From positions 186,001-250,000 of the forward strand of contig JAHCBC010000004.1 of NCBI GenBank assembly GCA_019634595.1: a stretch of DNA of 64,000 nucleotides, in the 5' to 3' direction. The stretch comes from Akkermansiaceae bacterium (GTDB lineage Bacteria > Verrucomicrobiota > Verrucomicrobiia > Verrucomicrobiales > Akkermansiaceae). Each line of letters begins with the position of its first letter. Position 1 is the stretch's first letter. Shown one piece after another: positions 25,135 to 33,971 of the stretch. A program made the translations under genes and the position numbers. The notes under the pieces are model-generated. The model was not told the origin of the DNA and made no database searches. It saw only the letters and a list, made by a program, of their open reading frames with translations.

Positions 25135-26286
25135 ATGCTCCCTCCTCTCATTCCAGGTCATCCTTCAGAACCACAGATCACTCACTGGATCGGGCTCGAT
25201 GTCCACAAACGAACAACTACCGTCGCTTGGGCGGATTCCGCAGGGAACTGCCAGAAGTTCTGTACCTGCGAATCATCCAACACTGAAATCGAACGGACCA
25301 TCCTGAGGTTCAGCCAGACCCACGGTGCCAGCGTAGGACATATTGCCGTCGTCTATGAGATTGGGTCCAACGGATTCTCCCTCGCCCGCCACCTCCGTTC
25401 CAAGGGAATTGCAGTAATGGTTTCATCCTCCCGCCAGCCGCTCCAGCGCTCCGGGAAAAAGAATGATACCCACGATGCCCTGACCCTGGCCGGATACCTC
25501 AGGGCGGGATTCATCAAGCCGGTGTATGTTCCAGAAGAGCAGGACGAACAGATCCGGACTCTTTGCCGCCACCGCACGGGTACCGCCACAGCCATCGCCG
25601 ATTTGAAACGGCAGTTGAAATCATTGCTGCAACGATATGATGCTCCCAACTCCGCCGCCGCCATCGCTGGCAGATCCGCGAACCTTCCGCCAACCGGCAA
25701 CCGTCCGACCCCGCCCACCCAGATTGTCATCGACGACCTTTCCGAACGCATCACCAGCGGACAGGTGCGCCTCCGGAACTTGGAGAAGCACCTCACCTGC
25801 CTTCTGGAAACCTGGCCCCGCCGGAAAGAGGTCGAGGCGATCATGGGCCTGAGGGGATTCGATATCACCGGTGCCATGATCATTGTCTCGGAAATCGGAG
25901 ATTTCACGCGATTCAGCCATCCCAAGCACCTGGCCAGCTATCTGGGCCTCGTCCCCGCTGAAAATAGCAGCGGAACCAAGCGACGACAGGGACCAATCAC
26001 CAAATGCGGCAAATCCCATGTGCGCTGGATACTTGTCCAGGCAGCCAGGATCTACCGCACCGACAAGAAGATCAGCGGCCGTCTGCTTAGAAGGCAGAAG
26101 CATCTTCCCCGCGAACTCAAGGAATTCTCATGGAAGGCACAAGATAGGTTGTGCACCCGTTACCAAGCGCTGCTGCGACGATCAAAGCCCTCCCGCGAAG
26201 TCGACGTCGCCGTCGGAAGGGAACTGAGCAGGGTCATCTGGGAACTCATCGTAAAAGTCCTTCCAGCGGTCCCCGCCCCTGACTAA
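25135..26286 (+). CDS. IS110-family transposase
   Basis: This 383-residue protein has an N-terminal RuvC-like DEDD domain (WIGLDVHKRTTTVAWADS, VYEIGSNGFSLARHLRSKG, KKNDTHDALTLAGYLRAG). Its C-terminal transposase_20 domain has the serine-containing region (IMGLRGFDITGAMIIVSEIG, LASYLGLVPAENSSGTKRR). It is full length. IS110 elements lack inverted repeats and move through a bridge RNA encoded in a flanking non-coding end, so the 25104-25134 and 26287-26400 flanks are where that RNA would lie; I cannot delimit it. Confidence 0.9.
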   Translation: MLPPLIPGHPSEPQITHWIGLDVHKRTTTVAWADSAGNCQKFCTCESSNTEIERTILRFSQTHGASVGHIAVVYEIGSNGFSLARHLRSKGIAVMVSSSRQPLQRSGKKNDTHDALTLAGYLRAGFIKPVYVPEEQDEQIRTLCRHRTGTATAIADLKRQLKSLLQRYDAPNSAAAIAGRSANLPPTGNRPTPPTQIVIDDLSERITSGQVRLRNLEKHLTCLLETWPRRKEVEAIMGLRGFDITGAMIIVSEIGDFTRFSHPKHLASYLGLVPAENSSGTKRRQGPITKCGKSHVRWILVQAARIYRTDKKISGRLLRRQKHLPRELKEFSWKAQDRLCTRYQALLRRSKPSREVDVAVGRELSRVIWELIVKVLPAVPAPD

Positions 26287-26959
26287 TAAGCTCCACTCCA
26301 CCAACCCCACCATCAAAAATGATCCGTGGCGGGCTGAAATACCGTGGCCAGGCCGGCTACCCGTAAACGCTTGAGAGTCGATGGCTCGCCGCCACGATGT
26401 GCTCGGGACACATGATCTGGGAAACGGCCTCCAATGGAAAAACATGCGGTTCAGCCCGCGGATATCAGCCTGCTCGTCCGAGTCCGGACAGCGAAAAAAC
26501 ACGAACTGAGTATTTCGGTCCGCCCCGGTTCATAGCGATTCCGCCATCGGATTTCCCCAGGATTCCCGGAGGTGGCACTACGCACCCATCCCCAATCCGA
26601 CAACATATCAGCGTTTGGATCTGTTGACGCCGACGGCGGCACCGACGACGCGATCTTCCCTTGCAGCATGTCCGTTCACCATGTAGAAATGCATTGTCCA
26701 GCCAGACTCAACGCACAATGCGGACGAGTAGGGATAGGATAAAAAATAATGGATAAGACCGCCAAACCGAGGCGCTGTCCTAGAACAGCCCTTCTGTTGG
26801 CCCGACTGCTGGAGATCCTGCGGAAACGCCAGAATCTCCAATAGGATAAAATGGAAATCGGAGACGGTGCCGCCGCGATCCATCGGGAAAACAGAAGTGG
26901 AGCGGAGGGTGAGATTGCCTGAAGTCCGGAGACGGCGATGCCCTGGTGGGCATCATCAC
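26287..26959. other. Non-coding stretch after IS110
   Basis: About 670 bases with no recognisable gene. The first about 100 bases (containing ccgtggccaggccg) probably belong to the IS110 right end. The rest separates it from a degraded IS4 copy. Confidence 0.4.
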
Positions 26960-27640
26960 CCGATCACCCTTGATCCCGGACCTCGGCATGATAAACCAGT
27001 CCCCCGTACTCCAGGCACCGAGCACGGGGGATCCTTATGGAGATTGTATCGAATGGCGCGTGCGACGTCCACGGTGCAGAAGGTGCCGTCGCCGAGCAGG
27101 ACGTCGTTTTCATGGACATGATCGAGCAGACGCGGGGCGGAGGTGGTGTCGTGCGCGGTGTGCGGGCAGGTGACGAAGCCCTCCCGGCCGCCATGGATGA
27201 GGTTATGCACGTCGGCGATGCCCGATGGCTTTGAGACGTGCCCGTGCCAGAGGTCGCAAGGGCGGGCGTGGCGGTCCAGGGAGGTGTTGATTCTGGCGAG
27301 GATGGCGGCAAGGAAGTCGATGCGGATGCGCTTGCGGGCCTAGCGGAAGCCGCTGCTGTCTCCCGTGGGCACAAGGCAGCCCCGCGGGCCTCGACCATGC
27401 TTGGATGAGGCTCAGGGCCTTGGAGCAGGAGGCGTTGGCCTCGAGGGTCGGGGCGAGCCAGGCCTAGAAGACGGGAATGTGGCCGAAGTGGCGGTTGCGG
27501 GCTGTCGGGTCGATCTCGTGCAGCAGGAAGCCGGGAAGGAAGGGTTCGAAGAGCAGGGCGTAACTGCGGATGTGAAAGATTACGAACTGGGAGAGCAGAG
27601 GTTCACTTCGGATCATACGCGCCCGCGAAAAGTGGCCGAA
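26960..27640 (-). pseudogene. Degenerate IS4-family transposase
   Basis: Minus-strand pieces in different frames match the intact IS4 transposase at 36.6-38 kb: EIDPTARNRHFGHIPVF followed by a TAG where that protein has Trp, then LEANASCSKALSLIQAW, then HNLIHGGREGFVTCPHTAHD and DHVHENDVLLGDGTFC. At least one nonsense change, several frameshifts and internal deletions are present, so it is inactive. Confidence 0.75.
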
Positions 27641-27669
27641 AAATGGCCGAAAGCCTCCTCCCGGACACG

Positions 27670-27695
27670 AAAAAGGCCACCTTTTCAGGTGGCCT
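27670..27695 (-). terminator. Intrinsic terminator of the split tRNA-Leu gene
   Basis: On the minus strand a perfect 9-bp stem (AGGCCACCT-gaaa-AGGTGGCCT) is followed by a T-run (TTTTT). It lies about 22 bases past the tRNA 3' end and is the expected native terminator, which marks the sequence to the left as the original chromosome. Confidence 0.8.
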
Positions 27696-27716
27696 ATCTC
27701 ATTGCTTCCCAACGGA

Positions 27717-27768
27717 TGGTGCTCGAAAGAGGACTCGAACCTCCACGGGTCTCCCCACTAGATCCTTA
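27717..27768 (-). repeat. 3' fragment of a tRNA-Leu gene (att-like scar)
   Basis: Read on the minus strand this has the anticodon-stem 3' side (GGATCTAG), a long variable arm (TGGGGAGACCCG), the T-arm GGAGGTTCGAGTCCTC and an acceptor end TTTCGAGCACCA with encoded CCA. The long variable arm and base pattern fit leucine, anticodon probably NAG. Homology stops inside the anticodon loop and the 5' half is absent. An integrase gene starts about 110 bases to the right. This is the classical footprint of an element that integrates into the 3' half of a tRNA gene. Confidence 0.8.
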
Positions 27769-27880
27769 GTGGAATGAGGTTCATTTAAAGGATTGATGCT
27801 CAGTTCATAAAAATACACAATGTACATCATGGACCGGATGTTCTCGACTTTTAAGTGCGATAAATACACAAAATTCCGGG

Positions 27881-29059
27881 GTGCCGAGGACTCCAAAATT
27901 CCAAGTAAGCAACACCACGCGTGGGTGGCTTCTTCACGTGCCTGCGAGCATTTCTGACACAGGGAAGCTGCAGCGCCGTTATTTCAAAACGAGGGACGCA
28001 GCCCTCGCCGAGGCCTCGGCGTTGCGGAGTAACTACAAGGCGCATGGAGAGAACGCGACCGTCCTGCCGCCGCGTATTGCTGACCAAGCGCTGACTGCGG
28101 TAAAGTTGCTACAAGGCACGGGGGGTAGCCTCGTCGATGCCGCACGCGCATTCCGCAAAGTGTGGGAAGCCAAGAAGAGCAGCCAGCAGTTTGGGAAAGC
28201 GGTGGAGACCTATCTCTCCGTACGCGAGGATCTGCGAAAGAGCACCCTCGACAGCTACAAATACACTCTGGAGAAAGTCGCGAAACCGCTCAACGAGCGG
28301 ATCCTAGCCGATCTCAAAACATCGGATTTTGAAGAACTACTCAAGAACAAGGGGCCAACAGCCGTCCGGATGCATCGTGCAAATCTCCGGGCTTTCTGGC
28401 GCTGGGCAGCAAAGGCACCACGGGAATGGTGCGATACCGGAGTTCTGGAGGCGCTGGAGGTTGGACGCACCTCCGATGACTCGGATATTCAGATTCTCAA
28501 ACCCGGTGACGCAGAAGCACTGCTTCGTGCTGCCGAAGCGGAGGGTGCAGGAGCAGCTGCGGCATACGCTATCGCGATCTTTGGTGGCGTCCGCATGGCG
28601 GAACTGGAAAGGCTGACTTGGGCAAATGTCCACCGGGAGCACATTGAAATCGGCAGGGATGTCGCCAAGAAACATAGTCGGCGTCTGGTTCCGCTCTGCG
28701 CAGTCCTGAAAGCTTGGTTGAAATCCTGCCGACAGGACGCAGAACCCGATCAACTCATTGTGCCAGCCAACTGGCCGGATGTATCGAAATCCGTCCGGCG
28801 ACGAGCTGGCTGGAATGTTGCGGCACGCCTGCTAAAAAACCCGCCGGAACCGACACGGGGGCCGTGGCCGGCGAACGCATGCCGCCATACCTGCGCCAGC
28901 GTTCAGGTTGCGATAGGCACTCCTCTTGAAAAACTGATCTTCGCGTTCGGACATAGCGGTGGTCACGACATGCTCAGAAAGCACTATGTATCACGTCTGA
29001 CCCCGAGAGACGCGCGCAAGATCCTATCGATCAGACCAGCAACAATCAAAACCGCATGA
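27881..29059 (+). CDS. Tyrosine recombinase / integrase
   Basis: This 392-residue protein (GTG start, VPRTPKFQVSNTTRGWLLHV) has an N-terminal arm-binding region, a SAM-like core-binding domain (FGKAVETYLSVREDLRKSTL, DSYKYTLEKVAKPLNERI) and a catalytic domain with the expected residues: Arg in IFGGVRMAELERL, Lys in VAKKHSRRLVPL, His-x-x-Arg in ACRHTCASVQ, His in FGHSGGHDML and Tyr in RKHYVSRLTP. It lies next to the tRNA-Leu scar and points into the element, so it is the probable integrase of the 27.7-36.6 kb island. Confidence 0.92.
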   Translation: MPRTPKFQVSNTTRGWLLHVPASISDTGKLQRRYFKTRDAALAEASALRSNYKAHGENATVLPPRIADQALTAVKLLQGTGGSLVDAARAFRKVWEAKKSSQQFGKAVETYLSVREDLRKSTLDSYKYTLEKVAKPLNERILADLKTSDFEELLKNKGPTAVRMHRANLRAFWRWAAKAPREWCDTGVLEALEVGRTSDDSDIQILKPGDAEALLRAAEAEGAGAAAAYAIAIFGGVRMAELERLTWANVHREHIEIGRDVAKKHSRRLVPLCAVLKAWLKSCRQDAEPDQLIVPANWPDVSKSVRRRAGWNVAARLLKNPPEPTRGPWPANACRHTCASVQVAIGTPLEKLIFAFGHSGGHDMLRKHYVSRLTPRDARKILSIRPATIKTA

Positions 29060-29181
29060 ACCCCGCAGTAACGATGGATCCGAGGATCGGCCTCCGCCGC
29101 GCCATTGGCGCATACCGCCCGGCAAATCGATGAGTAGAGCGCGCACATGCCTGCCAAAGCGCCAACTTCAACATCCTAGCC

Positions 29182-30333
29182 ATGAGCACCATACGCCCCC
29201 TAAAGCCTTGGAGTGAAGCAGCCGCCAGGCTGATTCGCGCCGTGAGGGTCGCTTCCCTTGAGGAGCTGAGGAGCCCCATCGAAAAGGAGCTCGGCCTCAA
29301 CAATGAGGAAATCCTCCCAGACCTGTCCGATCACGTCAATGACTTGAAACTACTCGCCATGCTTGGGTATCCGGGCGCAATCCGGTCGCTGGTCTCCGTC
29401 GCCAGGGGCATTTCGACCTTCCTCGCAACGCTGCCACCGCACGCCGAAGAGTGTACTGGCGATGCCAGCAACAGTGTGCCGGCGCATGACAACTCACCCA
29501 AAACGCAGAAAGATCAGTGGTCAGAGATCAATCAAGCTGCCGCCGATCTCTATGATTTGGTCATAGAACACTACGATTCCTGCAAAGCCGAATTTCACGA
29601 GGTCCAGACACGGCTGCCTGAGTCCCGCTTTTCATTCCCATTGGAGATTTTGCTTGGAAGAAGCGAACCGCTCGATCCGCCTTTAGCACTAGTGGCAGAT
29701 TTTTGCGACAGATTGCTTCAGCGGCGGTTCGATTCCGAGATCAAAAGGCAAATGAAAACACAAGTTACAGGAGCTTGGGATTGGCCGGTGCTCGTCTCGG
29801 CTCAGGATTACAAGGGCAACCGAAGACTGAAGGACTGTTTCCCCAAACTGAACATCGGCGAATCGATACCCATCAACATTTTCTCAGGCACGGTAACCGG
29901 AACCCCAAAAGAACTTGCGATGAGCATTTTCATAGAGCTTGAAAGGGAACGGACCGCGCCTCGCTCGAAGTCGCATATCGAGGAGTTCAGGCGCGACGAG
30001 GAGAACAACGTCCCCGCACCACTCAAAGAGATGATCAAGCAAGCAGGCCGTAACGGAGCCGCACCCCAATACTATTCCGGGGCCGCTCGATCGATATGGG
30101 ACATTCGTAACATCTGGATCAGGAAAGCCGCGCTACTTCCTGAACTATGCGCCGAAACAGTCTCACAATGGGTGGACGCTGCATATGCCAGAGCTGTTTC
30201 GGTCTGTGGTGGCGACCTGGAAAAATACGAGTGGATTGATTGCATTAGCGACAAAATTAGGAGCGTGGGTTCGGTGGATGCCGCATTGAGACGCGTAATT
30301 ACTGAAGGATTTCGAGTGATCGCCAAGGACTAA
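29182..30333 (+). CDS. Unknown 383-residue protein of the tRNA-Leu element
   Basis: Not recognised. The protein is soluble and mostly helical, with a central DWPVLVSAQDYKGNRRLKD, PINIFSGTVTGTPKELAMSI and a C-terminal SIWDIRNIWIRKAALLPE. There is no signal peptide, transmembrane segment or obvious catalytic motif. It follows the integrase in the same direction. It may be accessory or cargo of the element. Confidence 0.65.
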   Translation: MSTIRPLKPWSEAAARLIRAVRVASLEELRSPIEKELGLNNEEILPDLSDHVNDLKLLAMLGYPGAIRSLVSVARGISTFLATLPPHAEECTGDASNSVPAHDNSPKTQKDQWSEINQAAADLYDLVIEHYDSCKAEFHEVQTRLPESRFSFPLEILLGRSEPLDPPLALVADFCDRLLQRRFDSEIKRQMKTQVTGAWDWPVLVSAQDYKGNRRLKDCFPKLNIGESIPINIFSGTVTGTPKELAMSIFIELERERTAPRSKSHIEEFRRDEENNVPAPLKEMIKQAGRNGAAPQYYSGAARSIWDIRNIWIRKAALLPELCAETVSQWVDAAYARAVSVCGGDLEKYEWIDCISDKIRSVGSVDAALRRVITEGFRVIAKD

Positions 30334-30510
30334 ACTGAACACTAAAATTCGGGCAAGAGCGGATACACATCGGTCGGGACTGTTACCAGCCGGGTTAGCC
30401 GACCGCATCACAAGGTTTTCTGCGTCAAGAAAAAAACCTGACGAAAGCGACGGGGCAAACCCTCAGGGTGTCTCCGGGACACCTCTCCGGCATGCTCCTA
30501 TGTTCTTCTC
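30334..30510. other. Short non-coding gap with a small hairpin
   Basis: About 175 bases between two genes of the element. A hairpin GGTGTC-tccgg-GACACC lies near 30477-30493. Probably the promoter region of the excisionase-like gene. Confidence 0.35.
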
Positions 30511-30777
30511 ATGCGCAAGCAGCAGAACATACGGAACACACAGCACTCGGACAGTCTCGAAGCCGGGGGGAAACCTATCATGGAACACGTCAATGCCGAT
30601 TCTATCGGAGCAACCTATGGCGTGTCCGGGCGCTACGTATTGAAATTGGCAGCAGAGGGACGGATCCCGTGTCTGCGGATCGGGAAAAAATGTGTCCGAT
30701 TTGATCCCCAAGCCGTGGCATCAGCTCTGGAGGAGTCCCGCATCACGATCACCAACCCTAACGAGAAACCATCTTAG
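30511..30777 (+). CDS. Excisionase-like HTH protein
   Basis: This 88-residue protein has a MerR/excisionase-type winged helix (SIGATYGVSGRYVLKLAAEG, then RIPCLRIGKKCVRFDPQAVA). The first 23 residues are low-complexity, so the ATG at 30580 (MEHVNADSIGA) is an alternative start. It is likely the directionality factor or regulator for the nearby integrase. A hairpin terminator follows at once. Confidence 0.75.
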   Translation: MRKQQNIRNTQHSDSLEAGGKPIMEHVNADSIGATYGVSGRYVLKLAAEGRIPCLRIGKKCVRFDPQAVASALEESRITITNPNEKPS

Positions 30778-30804
30778 CCACACCTCCGGTCGGAGGCGTG
30801 GCTA
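30775..30804 (+). terminator. Hairpin after the excisionase-like gene
   Basis: Arms TAGCCACaCCTCC and GGAGGcGTGGCTA surround the loop ggtc, overlapping the stop codon. No T-run follows. Confidence 0.6.
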
Positions 30805-30831
30805 CGCAACGAACCTCCCCGGGTCGTTAAA

Positions 30832-31587
30832 ATGAAAACAACAACACCCTGCCTCCCCGAGGACGACAACGACGGCCATCACTTCAGTGACGGGGAAACC
30901 AGTCATCAGCTTGGCGAACAAAAAAACGACGGCACCGAGCTGACGGTGCCGTCTGTGGAAGGGAGCCGCGTCGACGAAAACCAGCCCGCAACCGCAGTGG
31001 ATGATACCAGAACTCCCGAGGCCGTCACGCCCAAACAACGTGATATTTTCGATGATTTGGCCGCCTTTGGCCGCCCGATCGACGAAATCGTCCCTTCGGA
31101 GAAACTGTTGACCTCACTGTCAGTTCGTAAGCCTAAACGTGATGAGTGGGTCCGAGTTCACCCTACGATTCACGTCCGTGCCTACATCTACGAGGCACGC
31201 GATGAAAATGCGCATTACATCGTGATGCCAGCAGTGGTGGAACTGTTGCTGGACGTGGTCCGCTATGTGCAGCTGAGTCTGGCGGTGAACTACTCCGGTG
31301 GCACTTTCGTCTGGCCGGTTTCGGTGCCGACCGAGCGCAAACCTCATCGCGCTCACATCACCGCGTTCGCCGGTGCAGAGAGGGCCATGCGCGAATGGAT
31401 CCGCATCTCGTGGGGCAGAGAGGAATACGAGATCTATCGCCGTTCGTCCGCCAAGACCGAACCGGTATGGCCGGACGAGATCACCAGCGCCAGCGAGATG
31501 CTCCGTTTCGCGGCGAAGGCAGGCGGGGTCGAAATCATCGACTCGCTGGACCACCCGGTCGTGCGTGCGCTCCAAGGCCGTGACTAA
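30832..31587 (+). CDS. Unknown 251-residue protein upstream of the polymerase
   Basis: Not recognised. The first 85 residues are acidic, low-complexity and probably disordered. The rest is folded (WVRVHPTIHVRAYIYEARDE, FVWPVSVPTERKPHRAHITA, WIRISWGREEYEIYRRSS). It ends 55 bases before the polymerase start in the same direction. By position it may be a polymerase or replication accessory protein; this is inference only. Confidence 0.6.
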   Translation: MKTTTPCLPEDDNDGHHFSDGETSHQLGEQKNDGTELTVPSVEGSRVDENQPATAVDDTRTPEAVTPKQRDIFDDLAAFGRPIDEIVPSEKLLTSLSVRKPKRDEWVRVHPTIHVRAYIYEARDENAHYIVMPAVVELLLDVVRYVQLSLAVNYSGGTFVWPVSVPTERKPHRAHITAFAGAERAMREWIRISWGREEYEIYRRSSAKTEPVWPDEITSASEMLRFAAKAGGVEIIDSLDHPVVRALQGRD

Positions 31588-31642
31588 CGAGGAATACCTG
31601 CCGACCCGCCACGATGGCGGGGTCGGCAATCCTACAACGATC

Positions 31643-33385
31643 ATGAATACCTACTTCATTGATTTCGAGTTCCTCAGTCTCTCAGGAAGTAATCCACGCC
31701 CCTGGTGTGTCGCCTACCACTGTCTGGAAACTGAAGAAGAGGGCGTCGTCTGGCTGGACGGTCGGAATGTCCCCAGTCCCTTTCCGGTCGATTTCCGTAT
31801 GATCGCCCACTATGCACTAGCGGAGTTGGGATGTTTTCTCGCGCTCGGATGGGGACTACCAAGGGAGGTCATCGACACCCTGCCGGAGGCAAGGGTCGCT
31901 CGTGGACAAGTCCCCAACGCCGGCGGTTCCTGGGGTCTGCTTGCTGTTGCACGCCAACTCGGCATTGCCACAATGAGTTCCGACCACAAGGAGGACATGC
32001 GTCAGCTAGCCATGGGGGACGAGATTCCTGAAACCAGTCGCGAGGATCTGATGCGCTACTGCCTGGACGATGTCCGCACTGGTCTTGCCATATGGCAGGC
32101 ACTCGCGCCCCGGGTGAACATTGGCGAGGCCGTCGTTCGCGGACGCTACCTAAAGACCCTCGCATACGTCGAACGCCGCGGTATCCCAGCCGATGCCGAC
32201 ATGGTGGAGCGTCTCACCCAATCGATGCCTGAGTTACGCGAGGCCGCATGGGCTGAAGTTCGCAGAGCATATCCCGGAGTGATTGGTTCCGATGGCCATT
32301 TTTCCTCCAAGGCCTGGTTGGAGTGGTGCGCCCATGTCGGTATTTCATGGCCTCGCCTCAAAGGAGGGGCTCCGGCTCTCGATGCCGACACCTTCAAAAG
32401 GATGTCCGACCGCTACCCCGCAGTCCAGACCATGGCATACGCCCGCAAACTCCGGGGACAAGGCCGCAAGTTCGAGTTCCCTCTCGGAGATGATTGGCGA
32501 TTGCGTTGCATGTTGTCACCGTTCGGGTCGGATACGGGCCGGAACCAACCATCCAACAGTCGCTTCATCTTCGGTGCGAGCGCATGGATGCGGTCAGTGA
32601 TCATGGCTCAAGTCGGCACGGTGTTGGCATACATCGATTACTCCGCTCAGGAAGTTGGCCTTGCTGCCGCGCTTTCGCGCGATGGGGCTCTCATGAAGGA
32701 CTACCTAAGTGGCGACCCCTACATGGCATTTGCGATCCGCGCAGGTGCTGCACCGGAGGGAGCGACGAAGAAGAGTCACCCGACAGAGCGCGCGACCTAC
32801 AAGACAGCAGCGCTGGCGATACAGTATGGCATTGGCGACGAAGCACTGGCTCAGAACTTAGGTATCTCGATAGCAGCGGCACGCCGCTTGATTACAGCTC
32901 ACCAGATGGCTTACCCCACCTACTGGCGTTGGCGCACCGCGATTGTAGACGAGGTCATGTGCGGCGGGACTCTCGCGACACGCCATGGTTGGACCCGGAA
33001 GGCGAAGCCCAAGGACAGCGCCAACTCCATAGCCAATTTTCCCGTGCAGGCTGCTGGTGGTGAGATTCTGCGCATCGCTGTGATTGCTTTGGAGGAGGCA
33101 GGACATCGAGTCGTCGCTCCGGTTCACGATGCTCTGCTTGTGGAGTTAAAGCTTGATCGTTGGCAGGACCAACTGTCGGAGGTGCGCCTTTTGATGGAGA
33201 AGGCTGCCTTGGTCGTCACGGGTGGGCTCAGGATCCCCACCGACGTCGAACTGGTTTCACCGTTGGAGAACTACATTGATGGTCGAGGTGCCGATTTTTG
33301 GGGGATCGCAGGCCGGGTGATCGGAAGAGCACCATCCCAGTTACCCGAAGGCGAACGCCTGAAGTTGCCCAAGTCGCAGAGCTGA
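31643..33385 (+). CDS. Family-A DNA polymerase (PolA-like) of the element
   Basis: The start at 31643 (MNTYFIDFEFLSLSGSNPRP) is chosen because exonuclease motif I (FIDFEF) begins there; the frame opens far upstream inside another gene. The 580-residue protein has a DnaQ-like 3'-5' exonuclease (motif III YCLDDVRTGLAIW) and a Pol A palm: motif A IDYSAQEVGLAAALS, motif B ERATYKTAALAIQYG, motif C VHDALLVELK. It lacks a 5' nuclease domain. Such short polymerases are carried by phages and integrative elements. The exonuclease and polymerase residues look intact. Confidence 0.9.
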   Translation: MNTYFIDFEFLSLSGSNPRPWCVAYHCLETEEEGVVWLDGRNVPSPFPVDFRMIAHYALAELGCFLALGWGLPREVIDTLPEARVARGQVPNAGGSWGLLAVARQLGIATMSSDHKEDMRQLAMGDEIPETSREDLMRYCLDDVRTGLAIWQALAPRVNIGEAVVRGRYLKTLAYVERRGIPADADMVERLTQSMPELREAAWAEVRRAYPGVIGSDGHFSSKAWLEWCAHVGISWPRLKGGAPALDADTFKRMSDRYPAVQTMAYARKLRGQGRKFEFPLGDDWRLRCMLSPFGSDTGRNQPSNSRFIFGASAWMRSVIMAQVGTVLAYIDYSAQEVGLAAALSRDGALMKDYLSGDPYMAFAIRAGAAPEGATKKSHPTERATYKTAALAIQYGIGDEALAQNLGISIAAARRLITAHQMAYPTYWRWRTAIVDEVMCGGTLATRHGWTRKAKPKDSANSIANFPVQAAGGEILRIAVIALEEAGHRVVAPVHDALLVELKLDRWQDQLSEVRLLMEKAALVVTGGLRIPTDVELVSPLENYIDGRGADFWGIAGRVIGRAPSQLPEGERLKLPKSQS

Positions 33386-33441
33386 GATTCAGAATCCCAC
33401 ATCTGAGTATTCCTATTCTCTTATCTTTATACCTATAAGCT

Positions 33442-33858
33442 ATGGATAAGCTCCAGTCAGTAAACCTACCATCCCGTTCGGCACCGAAATCTCCATCCTG
33501 GGTTACCGAGCGGGATGCTCTTCGCCTTCTTGGCGACCGGAAGACCCGAACCATCCTCGCCATCTATCACGCTCGCCGTAGTGCCAAGAGGTCCGAGTTC
33601 TTTGTCCACCCCGACATCGCCAAGAGTTGGAGGCTCTCTCCCACCGACCTGAATTGGGCACTCCAACGTCTCGAAGGAGACCTTATCGAAACTACCAGCA
33701 GCAAGAGTGGTAAATATCGGAAGCTGCGACTTTTGCCGCACTTCGAGCAATCCGTTAGCTCGGTAGATACCCCACTCACTTCCTCCCTATACTCCGATGA
33801 AGAGCGCGTTGAGGTTGATCCTGATGATGTCATGGCGAAAGTTGCGACGATGCGATGA
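33442..33858 (+). CDS. Small winged-helix-like protein
   Basis: This 138-residue protein carries a likely winged helix: ILAIYHARRSAKRSEFFVHP, then WRLSPTDLNWALQRLEGDLI and KSGKYRKLRLLPHFE. It ends in an acidic tail. It lies between the polymerase and the next gene. The following frame also opens at an ATGA overlap with its stop. A DNA-binding regulator or replication-initiation factor is possible. Confidence 0.6.
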   Translation: MDKLQSVNLPSRSAPKSPSWVTERDALRLLGDRKTRTILAIYHARRSAKRSEFFVHPDIAKSWRLSPTDLNWALQRLEGDLIETTSSKSGKYRKLRLLPHFEQSVSSVDTPLTSSLYSDEERVEVDPDDVMAKVATMR

Positions 33859-33971
33859 TCCCCCCCTCAGGATTACCCCCCGCAGCGGCTCCACGCCCGG
33901 CTGCCGCCTCACCAGGGGGCTCTCACAGGGCGTGTGATCAACAGTGGCCCCCCAACTCGAATTCCACCCCC

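Noticed and set aside
27464..27712. Minus-strand ORF starting near the tRNA terminator
   Set aside because: Its first part crosses the terminator hairpin and the rest belongs to the degenerate IS4; it is not a separate gene.
27717..27900. A complete tRNA-Leu gene
   Set aside because: No D-arm, 5' acceptor strand or 5' anticodon stem is found to the right of the 3' half, so only a fragment is present.
31298..31642. Longer N-terminus for the PolA-like protein
   Set aside because: These codons overlap the upstream gene in another frame and are Arg/Ser/Pro-rich; exonuclease motif I begins right after the ATG at 31643.
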